Below are positions 1-8,956 of a stretch of 64,000 bases of DNA, in pieces. Origin of the DNA: CAYFZO01 sp965223735 (GTDB lineage: Bacteria; Pseudomonadota; Gammaproteobacteria; Poriferisulfidales; Oxydemutatoraceae); the NCBI GenBank assembly GCA_965223735.1, contig OZ245010.1:310001-374000 (forward strand), in the 5' to 3' direction. The notes beneath the pieces were generated by a model that saw only the letters and a list, made by a program, of their open reading frames with translations, did not search any database and was not told where the DNA came from. Each line of letters starts with the position of its first letter. Positions within the stretch are counted from its first letter, which is position 1. The position numbers and the translations under genes were made by a program.

Positions 1-141
1 GCAACGCTGGAAGCGCTGCTGACCGAGCACGCGGCGCGCGGCGGTGTCGCAGTCGTCGCAACCCACCAGCCACTCGGCGCGGCAGATGGAGTACGTCGTC
101 TTGAATTGCCGTTGGGCGGGTCGCCCGGCGCGCCGTGTTGA
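1..141 (+). CDS. ccmA: Haem exporter ATP-binding subunit CcmA, C-terminal fragment
   Basis: The frame is open from the first base of the window and ends in TGA at 139-141, giving 46 residues. It contains ATHQPLG, which matches the H-loop (switch histidine) of CcmA, the ATPase that works with CcmB/CcmC to load haem onto CcmE in System I cytochrome c maturation. The Walker motifs lie outside the window. The assignment rests on the H-loop and on ccmB starting 7 bp inside the end of this gene. It is truncated only by the window edge. Confidence 0.85.
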   Translation, partial: ATLEALLTEHAARGGVAVVATHQPLGAADGVRRLELPLGGSPGAPC

Positions 142-803
142 ACAGCGCGTTCAGTCTGTTGAGGCGGGATCTGCTCGCGGCGGCGCGTTGCCGCTCGGCG
201 TGGGTCGAGCCGTTCGTGTTCTTCATCGTCATCATGGTGCTGTTTCCATTGGCGGTCGAGACAGAGCAGGAGTTGGTCGCGCGCGCGGCGCCCGCGTTCA
301 TCTGGGTTTCAGTGCTGCTCGCGAACTTTCTGGCGCTCGAGCGCCTGTTGCGGCCGGATCTTGACGACGGTTCACTTGAGCAGTTGCTGGTTGCACCTCA
401 GCCGCTGGCGCTGGCGATGCTGTTCAAGGTATTCGCGCACTGGCTGACCGTCTGCCTGCCGCTGGTCATACTCGCACCGCTTTGTGCGGTGCTGCTGTTT
501 CTGCCCGCGGAGGCTGTGTGGGTGACACTGACGGCGCTCGCGATCGGCACGCTGACCGTCAATTTGATCGGCGCTGCCGGCGCCGCGTTGGTGGTGACGT
601 TGCACCGCAGCAGTTTGCTGAGCGGCCTGCTGGTCATTCCGTTTTATATCCCGACGCTGGTTTTTGGCGCTCATGCAACCGCCGCCGCGGCCGTCGGGCT
701 GTCCGCGCAAGGGCAGCTCGCAATGCTCGGCGCCATGCTAATATTGGCGTTGATTCTCACGCCGTTTGCCGCCGCCGCCGCGTTGCGCGTGACATTGGAC
801 TGA
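135..803 (+). CDS. ccmB: Haem exporter membrane subunit CcmB
   Basis: This 222-residue, very hydrophobic protein has about six membrane segments and the usual length of CcmB, the ABC-type membrane subunit that partners CcmA in the inner membrane. The N-terminal part (residues 1-60) carries RRDLLAAARCRSAWVEP and VLLANFLALERLL, close to the family pattern. The start is GTG at 135, overlapping the last codons of ccmA; a TTG follows directly at 138. The CcmAB ATPase releases haem-loaded CcmE from CcmC. First step of a tightly overlapping ccm operon. Confidence 0.93.
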   Translation: MLNSAFSLLRRDLLAAARCRSAWVEPFVFFIVIMVLFPLAVETEQELVARAAPAFIWVSVLLANFLALERLLRPDLDDGSLEQLLVAPQPLALAMLFKVFAHWLTVCLPLVILAPLCAVLLFLPAEAVWVTLTALAIGTLTVNLIGAAGAALVVTLHRSSLLSGLLVIPFYIPTLVFGAHATAAAAVGLSAQGQLAMLGAMLILALILTPFAAAAALRVTLD

Positions 804-842
804 CCGGGAGAAAAGTGAATTACATGCTGAAGAGTATTTTTT

Positions 843-1571
843 ATGTTCTTGTTACTTAAGGGTTTATCTTCTCCAGAATGCGCATATCACTGGATCGGCA
901 GGCTGTTGCCTTGGGCGCTTTGGAGCGGTTTCACGCTGCTCGCCGCCGGCCTGTTCTGGGGGCTTTACCTCGCGCCGCCGGATTATCAGCAGGGCGAGGC
1001 CTACCGTATCATCTACATGCACGTGCCGGCGGCCTGGATGTCTTTGTTCATTTACATGGTGATGGCGGCAGCGGGGTTGGTTGCATTGGTGTGGCGCGTG
1101 AAACTCGCGGAAATACTGTGCACCGAGAGCGCGCCGATCGGCGCGTCGTTGACCGCGCTCGCCCTGGTTACCGGCATGTTGTGGGGCCGGCCGATGTGGG
1201 GAGCATATTGGGTGTGGGATGCGCGGCTGACCTCTGAATTGATCCTGCTGTTTTTGTATTTCGGCGTCATCGCACTGCATTCAGCCATCGCCGATCCGCG
1301 CAAAGCAGCACGTGCCGCGGGTCTGCTGGCCCTGCTCGGCGCCGTCAACGTCCCGATCATTCACTATTCGGTCGTGTGGTGGAGCACCCTGCACCAGGGG
1401 CCGACCGTCACCCGCTTTGACGCACCGGCGGCACACTCGAGCATCCTGTTGCCGCTGCTGTTCATGGCGAGCGTGTTTGTGCTGCTCTACGCGGGCGCGT
1501 TGCTCGCGCGCGTTCGCAACGCCCTGATCGTGCGCAATTATGACAGCCGCTGGCTTACGGAGAGCGAATGA
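843..1571 (+). CDS. ccmC: Haem transporter/handling protein CcmC
   Basis: A 242-residue polytopic inner-membrane protein that presents haem to CcmE. The tryptophan-rich WWD-type motif is visible around residues 114-132 (MWGAYWVWDARLTSE), and the haem-ligand histidines lie in MHVPAAWM (His60) and in IIHYSVVWW further along. Length fits the family (about 245). The ATG at 843 follows a 39-bp gap after ccmB. An out-of-frame ATG at 824 has a better-spaced GGGAG but gives only 11 codons, so it may be a short leader or reflect a start slightly upstream. The last bases overlap ccmD by 4 bp. Confidence 0.95.
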   Translation: MFLLLKGLSSPECAYHWIGRLLPWALWSGFTLLAAGLFWGLYLAPPDYQQGEAYRIIYMHVPAAWMSLFIYMVMAAAGLVALVWRVKLAEILCTESAPIGASLTALALVTGMLWGRPMWGAYWVWDARLTSELILLFLYFGVIALHSAIADPRKAARAAGLLALLGAVNVPIIHYSVVWWSTLHQGPTVTRFDAPAAHSSILLPLLFMASVFVLLYAGALLARVRNALIVRNYDSRWLTESE

Positions 1572-1723
1572 AAACCGTGATGGAATGGCTGGCGATGGGA
1601 GGCTACGCTTGGTACGTCTGGCCGTCCTACGCGGCCGGTCTGCTCATTCTGGTGCTGAATGCCTGGTTGCCCCTGCGCTATCATCGCCAACTGCTCAACC
1701 GTCGCACGCGCGACGGGAGATAG
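1568..1723 (+). CDS. ccmD: Haem exporter small subunit CcmD
   Basis: A 51-residue protein with one membrane segment (about residues 18-36, PSYAAGLLILVLNAWLPL) followed by a basic tail (RYHRQLLNRRTRD). Small size, single helix, Arg-rich cytoplasmic end and position between ccmC and ccmE are all typical of CcmD, which helps release holo-CcmE from the CcmABC complex. The ATG at 1568 overlaps the ccmC stop (ATGA). Sequence conservation in this family is low, so position and architecture carry most of the weight. Confidence 0.85.
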   Translation: MKTVMEWLAMGGYAWYVWPSYAAGLLILVLNAWLPLRYHRQLLNRRTRDGR

Positions 1724-1744
1724 GCATTCTGCGGGGGAGAAAGG

Positions 1745-2200
1745 ATGTCGCCGAGACAAAAACAAAGGCTGGTTTTCATCATCATCGTGCTCACCGGTTT
1801 TGCCGCAGCGACGGTGCTGGTGCTGTATTCGCTCGAGCAGAACCTGCTTTACTTTTATACGCCGAGCCAGGTCGTGCGCGGAGAAGCGCCCGACCGTCGC
1901 GCCGTGAACATCGGCGGGATTGTCGTCGCGGGCAGCGTGCGCCATGACCAGAACAGCGCGGCGGTTCACTTTGACCTGACCGATACCGCCGAGACGGTCT
2001 CGCTCGTTTATCACGGTCTGCTGCCCGATCTGTTCCGCGAGGGGCAGGGCATCGTCGCCACCGGCCGGGTTCGCGCCGACGGCGTGTTTGCTGCCGACCG
2101 GGTGCTCGCGAAACACGACGAGAATTACATGCCGCCTGAAGTTGTCGAAGCGCTCAGGCGGGCGGGCAGCCCCGTCGGTATTCCGCCGCGCGCACTGTAG
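1745..2200 (+). CDS. ccmE: Cytochrome c haem chaperone CcmE
   Basis: A 151-residue periplasmic haem chaperone anchored by one N-terminal helix (about residues 8-29). The haem-binding signature is present: HDENYMPPE, with His124 as the expected covalent haem ligand and Tyr128 as the axial ligand. The middle (residues 35-120) is the beta-rich OB-fold domain. ATG at 1745 is preceded by GGGGGAGAAAGG, a good ribosome-binding site. The stop codon shares its last base with the GTG start of ccmF, so the two are translationally coupled. CcmE takes haem from CcmC and delivers it to CcmF/CcmH. Confidence 0.96.
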   Translation: MSPRQKQRLVFIIIVLTGFAAATVLVLYSLEQNLLYFYTPSQVVRGEAPDRRAVNIGGIVVAGSVRHDQNSAAVHFDLTDTAETVSLVYHGLLPDLFREGQGIVATGRVRADGVFAADRVLAKHDENYMPPEVVEALRRAGSPVGIPPRAL

Positions 2201-4146
2201 TGATTCCCGAACTCGGCCATTTTGCGCTGACGCTCGCGCTGGCGGTTGCGTTGTTGCAGACGGTGCTGCCGCTGGTCGGCCTGCGCACCGCCAACGCTGC
2301 GTTGATGCGTTTCGCCGCACCCGCCGCGCGGGTGCAGGGCGCTCTGGTGCTGCTCAGTTACGTCTGCCTGAGTTATGCCTTTGCAGTTGACGATTTCAGC
2401 GTCCGCTACGTTGCCAATCATTCCAATTCACTGCTGCCGATGCACTACAAGTTGTCGGCGGTGTGGGGGGCGCACGAGGGATCCTTGTTGTTGTGGTTGC
2501 TGGTCCTGTCGCTCTGGACGGTCGCGGTTACGGTGTTCAGGCGCGGACTGCCAGGCCCGGTCGCCGCCGGCGTGATCGGCGTCATGGGGTTTATCAGCGC
2601 CGGGTTCTTGTCGTTCACGGTCAGCGTATCCAATCCGTTCGAGCGCATTTTTCCGGCGGCGCTCGAGGGACGCGACCTGAACCCGTTGCTGCAGGACCCG
2701 GGACTGGTCATCCACCCGCCGATGCTGTACATGGGCTACGTCGGCTTCGCCGTCGCGTTCGCGTTCGCGATCACCGCTCTGCTCGACGGGCGTCTCGACG
2801 TCCGCTGGGCGCGATGGTCGAGGCCCTGGACATTGAGCGCGTGGGTGTTTCTGACGCTCGGCATCACGCTCGGCAGTTGGTGGGCATATCACGAACTCGG
2901 GTGGGGTGGCTGGTGGTTTTGGGATCCGGTCGAGAATGCGTCATTCATGCCATGGCTGGTCGGTACCGCGCTGATCCATTCGCTCGCGGTCAGCGAGAAG
3001 CGTGATACTTTCAAGAGTTGGACAATCCTGCTCGCGATCCTCGCTTTCTCGCTCAGCCTGCTCGGCACTTTTCTGGTGCGTTCGGGAGTTCTGGTTTCGG
3101 TTCACGCGTTTGCTTCGGACCCGGCGCGCGGCGTGTTCATTCTGGCTTTTCTCGGCGTCGTCGTCGGTTTTTCGCTGGCACTTTACGCGCAACGCGCGGC
3201 ACGGATTGAAAGCCGCGGCACTTTCGCCTTGGTATCACGCGAAAATTTTCTGCTGATCAACAATGTGCTGTTGTTGGTCAGCGCCGCGACGATTTTGATC
3301 GCAACCTTGTATCCGCTGTTCCTTGATGCGTTGGGACTCGACAAGATCTCGGTGGGGCCGCCGTATTTCTTTGCCGTATTTGTGCCGCTGGCTTTACCGC
3401 TGGTATTTCTTGCCGGCGTCGGGCCGTTTCTGCAGTGGCGGCGGGCGGACGCCACACGCATATCGCGCGTCGCGCGATACGCGCTGCCCGCCGCGCTCGC
3501 GGTCGGCGTCGGCGCGCCGTTGCTCGCGGGCAAGGTGCTGTCGCCGTTGACTTCTGTCGGCATCGCCGTCGGCGCGTGGACCTTGTTCGCGACCGCGTGG
3601 GGTCTGTTGCGCCACGCCCGGGTGCAGCGTCCGCCGGCGTCGCTGTGGGGCATGACCTGCGCGCACGTTGGCCTCGGTATTTTCGTGATCGGCGTCGCTT
3701 TCAATGAAACCTACAGCATGGAGCGTGAAGTCCGGGTGGACAACGGCGATTCAGTTGAACTCGCGGGTTATGAATTCCTTTTCAAAGGCGTCGGGCGGGT
3801 ACAGGGGGTCAATTACACGGCGGAAAGAGGCCGCATTGAAGTGTCTAGGCAGGGGCGGGCGGTGGCGACGCTGTTTCCGCAGAAGCGCACCTATACCGTG
3901 CAGACCAATCCGATGACCGAAGCCGCGATCCATGCCACCGCGCTGCGCGACCTGTATGTTGCGCTAGGCGAGCCGGCTGGCGGTAAACGTGGCCTGCGCA
4001 TCTATTACCGCCCGCTAATACGCTGGATCTGGCTCGGTGCGCTGTTGATCGCGCTCGGCGGCGCGATTGCCGCCGCCGACCGACGCTACCGCGCGCACGC
4101 GGCGCCGGGTGCTTTGAAAACGGCCGCCGCGGGCGTAGGCCGATGA
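2200..4146 (+). CDS. ccmF: Haem lyase component CcmF
   Basis: A 648-residue polytopic membrane protein, the usual CcmF length, that attaches haem to apocytochrome c together with CcmH/CcmI. The WWD motif, WGGWWFWDPVENASFMPW, lies at about residues 233-252, and conserved histidine regions such as LVIHPPMLYMGY flank it. The C-terminal 140 residues form the periplasmic domain and a last helix. Translation starts at GTG 2200, overlapping the TAG of ccmE by one base. Downstream, ccmG begins 21 bp after the stop. Confidence 0.97.
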   Translation: MIPELGHFALTLALAVALLQTVLPLVGLRTANAALMRFAAPAARVQGALVLLSYVCLSYAFAVDDFSVRYVANHSNSLLPMHYKLSAVWGAHEGSLLLWLLVLSLWTVAVTVFRRGLPGPVAAGVIGVMGFISAGFLSFTVSVSNPFERIFPAALEGRDLNPLLQDPGLVIHPPMLYMGYVGFAVAFAFAITALLDGRLDVRWARWSRPWTLSAWVFLTLGITLGSWWAYHELGWGGWWFWDPVENASFMPWLVGTALIHSLAVSEKRDTFKSWTILLAILAFSLSLLGTFLVRSGVLVSVHAFASDPARGVFILAFLGVVVGFSLALYAQRAARIESRGTFALVSRENFLLINNVLLLVSAATILIATLYPLFLDALGLDKISVGPPYFFAVFVPLALPLVFLAGVGPFLQWRRADATRISRVARYALPAALAVGVGAPLLAGKVLSPLTSVGIAVGAWTLFATAWGLLRHARVQRPPASLWGMTCAHVGLGIFVIGVAFNETYSMEREVRVDNGDSVELAGYEFLFKGVGRVQGVNYTAERGRIEVSRQGRAVATLFPQKRTYTVQTNPMTEAAIHATALRDLYVALGEPAGGKRGLRIYYRPLIRWIWLGALLIALGGAIAAADRRYRAHAAPGALKTAAAGVGR

Positions 4147-4167
4147 ACCGGGTGATTGGGGTTTGAA

Positions 4168-4719
4168 ATGAAGCCTGCGATCATTCCGCTGCTGCTGTTC
4201 AGTGCTTTGGTGGCTTTTCTCGCGGTCGGCCTGACGCTCGACCCCTCGCGCGTGCCCTCGCCGTTGATCGGGCGTCCGGCGCCGGCATTTTCCGCCGAGC
4301 GGCTGTCGCAGCCGGGCGTTTTCGTCAATGAAAAAGATTTTCTTCTGAAGCCGGCGCTGTTTAACGTCTGGGCGACTTGGTGCAGTGCCTGTCTCGACGA
4401 ACACCCGTTGCTGATGGATCTCGCGCGGCGCCGCGGTGTGCCGGTTTACGGGCTGAACTATAAAGACGACCGGCGTGCGGCTCTCGGCTGGCTTGAACAG
4501 TTCGGCAATCCGTACCGTTGGGTGGCGTACGACGGGGACGCGCGCGTCGGCATCGAATGGGGGGTATATGGCGCTCCGGAAACCTATCTGATCTCGGCCG
4601 ACGGCGTTGTTCTCTACAAGCATATCGGCGCGCTCAACGAGACGATCGTCGAGCAGGAGATCCTGCCTTTGCTCAAACGCAAGTCGCGGAGGGGTGCTGA
4701 TGCCGGCGGTGATGCGTAA
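4168..4719 (+). CDS. ccmG: Thiol:disulfide interchange protein CcmG/DsbE
   Basis: A membrane-anchored periplasmic thioredoxin-like protein of 183 residues. It has an N-terminal signal anchor (residues 4-22) and the active-site motif ATWCSAC with Cys72 and Cys75. The GVYGAPETYLI stretch contains the cis-Pro loop typical of CcmG, which keeps apocytochrome or CcmH cysteines reduced. I chose ATG 4168; an in-frame TTG at 4156 is less likely. The 3' end overlaps ccmH by 20 bp. Confidence 0.95.
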   Translation: MKPAIIPLLLFSALVAFLAVGLTLDPSRVPSPLIGRPAPAFSAERLSQPGVFVNEKDFLLKPALFNVWATWCSACLDEHPLLMDLARRRGVPVYGLNYKDDRRAALGWLEQFGNPYRWVAYDGDARVGIEWGVYGAPETYLISADGVVLYKHIGALNETIVEQEILPLLKRKSRRGADAGGDA

Positions 4720-5134
4720 CTGGGTTGTGGCCGCGGTGCTCGCGATCGGTCCGGCGCTCGCGGCGATGCCGGAGGCGCAGGAGGCGCGCTATCTGGCGCT
4801 GCTCGAACAGTTGCGCTGCCTAGTCTGCCAGAACCAGACGCTCGCCGAGTCCGGCGCCGACCTTGCAGGTGATCTGCGGCGCCAAGTGTTGGAGATGATT
4901 GAAAACGGTTCGAGCGATGAACAGATACTGTCGTTCATGACCGATCGTTACGGTGATTTTGTGCTGTATCGTCCGCCGTTCAAGCCACGAACCTTTCTGT
5001 TGTGGGCGGCGCCGCTGCTGTTGCTGATTGCATTCCTGGCCGCATTGCTCGGATATGTTGCAGCGCGTGCGCAGCGGGCTGCCGGAATACCGCCTGAGGC
5101 GTCGTCCGGAGAACCGCCGGGAGAGGGCGAATGA
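4700..5134 (+). CDS. ccmH: Cytochrome c maturation protein CcmH
   Basis: A 144-residue protein with a signal peptide (residues 1-22), the CcmH redox motif LRCLVCQNQ (Cys40 and Cys43), a helical domain and a C-terminal membrane anchor (about residues 95-118). This is the short, thioredoxin-partner half of CcmH; the TPR half is encoded separately by ccmI. The start is ATG 4700 inside the end of ccmG; the frame is open further upstream but the extra sequence is Ser/Arg-rich and does not resemble the family. It overlaps ccmI by 4 bp (ATGA). Confidence 0.94.
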   Translation: MPAVMRNWVVAAVLAIGPALAAMPEAQEARYLALLEQLRCLVCQNQTLAESGADLAGDLRRQVLEMIENGSSDEQILSFMTDRYGDFVLYRPPFKPRTFLLWAAPLLLLIAFLAALLGYVAARAQRAAGIPPEASSGEPPGEGE

Positions 5135-6357
5135 GCCTGTGGCTTGTCAATGCGTTGGTTGTGCTGTTGGCGCTGTTCTTCCTGTTCAGGCCGTTACTGA
5201 TGCGGTCCTCTTCGGGAATGAGGCAGGGTGCACTGGTTGATTTCAGCGCCGGGTTGCTTGCCGATCGTCTTGCCGAACTTGAATGCGAGCGCGCCGCCGG
5301 CCTGATCGGCGAAGCCGAGTACGCCCAGGCGCAGCGAGAAACCGAGGCCGCCTATGCAGCCGCCGCCGACGCCGGCAGCAGGAACGGGTCGTCGCGCACG
5401 CCGGTCGTGGCCGTCATCGTCGTCCTGGTGTCAGTTCTCAGCGCTGCTGTTTTCTATTTCCACCATTCGGACGGTTATCACATGCTGCTCGCCGAGAAAG
5501 AGGCGGGTGACATGATCAAGAGTTTTGAGGCGTCGAAAGCGGCGCTGGATCAACGGCTGGCCGAGGCGCCGCAGGACGTTGAAGCCCGGCTGTTGCTTGC
5601 GTCCCTGAAGTACCTGGTCGGCGATTACGCCGGCGCCGCCGCCGATTATGGCCGCGCCGATGAACTTGGCGGACTCGCCGACACCGATGTGTGGACGAAC
5701 TACGCCGATGCATTGCTGCGTTCGGGAGGTGCAACGCAAGGTGACCGCGTACTCACGGCATTGGACAAAACGCTGGAGGCGGATCCTGTTGATCAGCGCG
5801 CTTTATTTTTTTCCGGCATGTTGCATTTTGAGCGCGGGGAATATCCGCAGGCGGTTGAACGCTGGCAGCGGTTGTTGCCGTTGATGTCCGGGGATGCGCC
5901 TGGATCCGGTGAAGAACTGCGACGACTGATCGCGCGGGCTGTCGATCAGGACGCGAATAATGCCGGGGCCGGCACCGCAGGCAAGGTCGCGGACGAGGCC
6001 GCAAAAGCGGCAAATGTCGGCGCGGTGACGGTGATGGTTTCGCTGGCCGAAGCGTTGCACTCAGCAGTTGCGCCCGGCGACGCGGTGTTTGTCTATGCGC
6101 GCGCGATCGACGGCCCGCCGATGCCGCTGGCGGTGGTGCGCCTGACCGTTGCCGATCTGCCCGCTGAAGTCCGTCTCGACAGTAGCAACGCCATGGTCGA
6201 GGGTGTATTTCTCGATGCATTTGAACGGATTGAGGTCGTCGCCAGGGTGTCCAAACGGGGGACGGCGCTGTCCGCTCCCGGAGATCTGATCGGCCTGACC
6301 TCACCCGTCGGCGTCGGTCAGGTCATCGCGGTCGAGATTTCGGACGTTGTCGAATGA
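5131..6357 (+). CDS. ccmI: Cytochrome c biogenesis factor CcmI (TPR protein)
   Basis: A 408-residue apocytochrome chaperone of the haem-ligation complex. Two N-terminal membrane helices (about 3-21 and 91-108) flank a cytoplasmic segment. TPR-like repeats follow at about residues 140-255 (for example DYAGAAADYGRADELG and GEYPQAVERWQRLLPL). The last ~110 residues form the beta-rich periplasmic domain often seen at the end of CcmI. It closes the ccm operon: its stop overlaps the next gene (a LolC-type permease) by 4 bp, so the two processes are probably co-transcribed. Confidence 0.9.
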   Translation: MSLWLVNALVVLLALFFLFRPLLMRSSSGMRQGALVDFSAGLLADRLAELECERAAGLIGEAEYAQAQRETEAAYAAAADAGSRNGSSRTPVVAVIVVLVSVLSAAVFYFHHSDGYHMLLAEKEAGDMIKSFEASKAALDQRLAEAPQDVEARLLLASLKYLVGDYAGAAADYGRADELGGLADTDVWTNYADALLRSGGATQGDRVLTALDKTLEADPVDQRALFFSGMLHFERGEYPQAVERWQRLLPLMSGDAPGSGEELRRLIARAVDQDANNAGAGTAGKVADEAAKAANVGAVTVMVSLAEALHSAVAPGDAVFVYARAIDGPPMPLAVVRLTVADLPAEVRLDSSNAMVEGVFLDAFERIEVVARVSKRGTALSAPGDLIGLTSPVGVGQVIAVEISDVVE

Positions 6358-7598
6358 TGAAAGTCGAATATTCCATCGGGTTGCGCTATACGCGCTCCAA
6401 AAAACGCAATCGTTTCATCGGCTTTATTTCGCTGATCTCGATGGCCGGCATCGCGATCGGGGTGCTGGTCGTGATTACCGTGCTGTCGGTGATGAACGGC
6501 TTCAAGACCGAGGTGCGTGAGAAAATGCTTGATTTCGCCTCGCACGTCACGGTGACCGGTTTCGACGGGCGGCTTGCCGATTGGCGGCCGCTGGAGCGCC
6601 TGGTGGAGGACCATCCGGAGGTCCTGGCGCTGGCGCCGTTTGTGGAAGCCCAGACGATGTTGATCCACAACGATCAGGTGAACGGCGTCTATATGCGCGG
6701 CATTTTGCCTGAGTTGGAAACTGAAGTGTCTGAGGTTGCGGGGCGTATGGTCGCAGGTTCGCTCGCCGCGCTCGAGGAAGGTGAATTCCGCATCGTTCTG
6801 GGGGAGATGCTCGCACGGTTGCTCGGCGTCGGTCTCGGCGACAAGGTGACTGTCGTTAGCCCCAAAGCGGCGGTGACCCCGGTCGGCATCCGCCCGCGGC
6901 TGAAGCGCTTTACGGTCAGCGGTATTTTCAGGATCGGTATGCCGCAGTTTGACCGCAACGTCGCGCTTATTCATCTCGACGACGCGCAATTGCTGATGCA
7001 ATTGGGTGGGGAGATCAGTGGTGTGCACTTGCGCCTGCAGGATCTGCTGAAGGCACCTGAGCTCACTTACCGATTGCGTCTCGAACTCGCCCCCGATTAT
7101 TTTGCGAGTGATTGGACGCAGCGGCACAAGGCGTTCTTTCGGGCGATTGAAATGGAAAAGACCATTCTGATGATCATCATGACGCTGATTATCGTCGTCG
7201 CCGTGTTCAATATCGTTTCGGCGCTGATCATGGTCGTTGTCGAAAAGCAGGGGGACATCGCGATACTGAAGACCATGGGCATGACGCCGCGGCGGATACT
7301 CAGGATCTTTGTCATTCAAGGGTGCGTGATCGGCGGCGGCGGCACCTTGCTCGGGGTGGCGGGCGGCGTTGCGCTCGCCTCGTACCTGAGCGACATCGCG
7401 GCGTGGGTGGAAAAAGCCAGCGGATACAAGTTCCTGTCGCCGGATGTTTATCCGATTTCAGAAGTGCCGTCGCAGCTACTCGCCTCCGATATCATATTGA
7501 CCGCGGTGCTGGCGTTTTTCCTGACGGTGGTGGCGACTCTTTATCCGGCCTGGCGCGCTGCGTCGGTGCGTCCCGCCGAAGTGTTGAGGTATGAATGA
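6354..7598 (+). CDS. lolC: Lipoprotein-releasing ABC transporter permease (LolC/LolE family)
   Basis: A 414-residue inner-membrane protein of the MacB/FtsX permease type. One N-terminal helix (about 22-48, ISLISMAGIAIGVLVVITVLSV) precedes a large periplasmic domain, then three C-terminal helices (about 268-400). It extracts outer-membrane lipoproteins and hands them to LolA. The start overlaps ccmI by 4 bp and the stop overlaps lolD by 4 bp. Only one LolC/E-type gene is present beside lolD, so it may work as a homodimer (the LolF arrangement); a second copy elsewhere in the genome cannot be excluded. Confidence 0.93.
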   Translation: MMKVEYSIGLRYTRSKKRNRFIGFISLISMAGIAIGVLVVITVLSVMNGFKTEVREKMLDFASHVTVTGFDGRLADWRPLERLVEDHPEVLALAPFVEAQTMLIHNDQVNGVYMRGILPELETEVSEVAGRMVAGSLAALEEGEFRIVLGEMLARLLGVGLGDKVTVVSPKAAVTPVGIRPRLKRFTVSGIFRIGMPQFDRNVALIHLDDAQLLMQLGGEISGVHLRLQDLLKAPELTYRLRLELAPDYFASDWTQRHKAFFRAIEMEKTILMIIMTLIIVVAVFNIVSALIMVVVEKQGDIAILKTMGMTPRRILRIFVIQGCVIGGGGTLLGVAGGVALASYLSDIAAWVEKASGYKFLSPDVYPISEVPSQLLASDIILTAVLAFFLTVVATLYPAWRAASVRPAEVLRYE

Positions 7599-8278
7599 GC
7601 GGTGTAATCCCGTTGATACAGTGCCGCCGCGTCGGCAAAAGTTACGGCGAGGGGCGGTTTGCGATCGCCGTACTGAAAGAACTGGACCTGACGATGCGGG
7701 CGGGCGAGGACCTCGCGATCATCGGCGCGTCGGGTAGCGGCAAGAGCACTTTGCTGCACCTGCTGGGCGGCTTGGACTCGCCAGACTGCGGGGAAGTGAC
7801 GGTGCAGGGTGAAGACATCAACCGGCTGAATGAGCACGCGCGCTGCCGGTGGCGCAACCGCGAGGTCGGGTTTGTCTATCAGTTTCATCATCTGCTCGCC
7901 GAATTCACCGTCCTCGAGAACGTCGCGATGCCGCTTTTGATCGCGGGGCGCAGCCTGGCCGGGATCCGGGGCAAAGCGGGTTCGCTGCTGGAGCGCGCCG
8001 GTCTTGCGGATCGCGCCCTGCACAAACCGCACGAGTTGTCCGGCGGTGAACGCCAGCGGGTTGCGATCTGCCGCGCGCTGGTATCGCGCCCGCGCGTCAT
8101 CTTGGCCGACGAACCGACCGGCAACCTCGATCGCGAGACTGCGCAAAAAGTAGCGGACGTCATGCTGCTGGTCAAAGAGGAATCGGACGCGACGCTGGTT
8201 ATCGTCACGCATGATCAAGCGCTTGCGCGTCGATGCGGGCGTGTTGTGTGTCTTGAAGATGGTCGTTTGCAGGAGTGA
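7595..8278 (+). CDS. lolD: Lipoprotein-releasing system ATP-binding protein LolD
   Basis: A 227-residue ABC ATPase with all core motifs: Walker A GASGSGKST (about residues 43-51), a Q-loop region at VYQFHHLL, signature LSGGERQR (about 148-155) and Walker B VILADEPTGNLD. The LolD-type sequence FHHLLAEFTVLENVAMPLL is clear. It powers release of lipoproteins from the inner membrane with the upstream permease, to which it is coupled by a 4-bp overlap. Confidence 0.95.
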   Translation: MSGVIPLIQCRRVGKSYGEGRFAIAVLKELDLTMRAGEDLAIIGASGSGKSTLLHLLGGLDSPDCGEVTVQGEDINRLNEHARCRWRNREVGFVYQFHHLLAEFTVLENVAMPLLIAGRSLAGIRGKAGSLLERAGLADRALHKPHELSGGERQRVAICRALVSRPRVILADEPTGNLDRETAQKVADVMLLVKEESDATLVIVTHDQALARRCGRVVCLEDGRLQE

Positions 8279-8329
8279 GCCTGAAGGCGGGCGTCGCCGC
8301 TGATCGGTCCACCGTCTGCAGCGACAAGG

Positions 8330-8842
8330 TTATCTTCGTTTGCGGCGGCGCCAGTGCAGCGTGACGTGATACCGCCACAGGAAATGGACGGTGGCGTAGC
8401 CCAGCGCCGCGGCGACTGAGCCGACAACCAGGCAGCCGAGGAGTAGGGGCTGCCACGCGGTTGAGAAACTGGTGTTCAGCCACTCAAAAGTCGGTTCGAA
8501 GAAAAACGCTTTGCCGAGAAGACTGAGCGACTGTCGTCCGACGAGGTAACAGAAATAAAAGATCGGCGTTACCGTAAATGGGTTGGTGATCCACACGGTG
8601 ATCACCGCGATCGGCAGGTTGGCACGCAGCACGATCGTACAGGCGGCGGCGAGCAGCATCTGCACCGGTACCGGCATGAAGGCGCAGAACAAGCCGGAGG
8701 CGAATGCGACTGACACCGAGCGGCGGTTGATATGCCACAGGTAGTCGCGCTTCATAATGCCGCCGAACACCCGGTTCAGGTGCAGGTGGCGACGGTATCG
8801 GTGCGTATCCGGCAACCATTTCCGGATCAATTTTCTTGCCAT
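8330..8842 (-). CDS. DUF2062 membrane protein
   Basis: A 170-residue membrane protein of the DUF2062 family, function unknown. Visible features are a basic N-terminus (MARKLIRKWLP), then SVSVAFASGLFCAFMPVPVQMLLA and VWITNPFTVTPIFYF, the conserved Pro/Asn-rich turn regions of the family, and a last helix before a basic C-terminal tail (LHWRRRKRR). It is transcribed against lolD and away from comEC. This position next to lolD/comEC/msbA is common in gammaproteobacteria, but no role in those pathways has been shown as far as I know. Confidence 0.88.
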   Translation of the reverse strand: MARKLIRKWLPDTHRYRRHLHLNRVFGGIMKRDYLWHINRRSVSVAFASGLFCAFMPVPVQMLLAAACTIVLRANLPIAVITVWITNPFTVTPIFYFCYLVGRQSLSLLGKAFFFEPTFEWLNTSFSTAWQPLLLGCLVVGSVAAALGYATVHFLWRYHVTLHWRRRKRR

Positions 8843-8956
8843 GGTGAAGCGGCACTATAGCCTCAATTCAGGCGCATTGGTGCCTTTATCGTAAAAACCG
8901 GTTCGTTCGTCGGATGCCGGCGTTGTTGAAGCCTGTCGGCGGGCAGTCTGCTCGCC

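Noticed and set aside
824..859. Short ATG frame of 11 codons just before ccmC
   Set aside because: Too short to support as a leader peptide. It may only show that ccmC starts a little upstream or that the T run varies.
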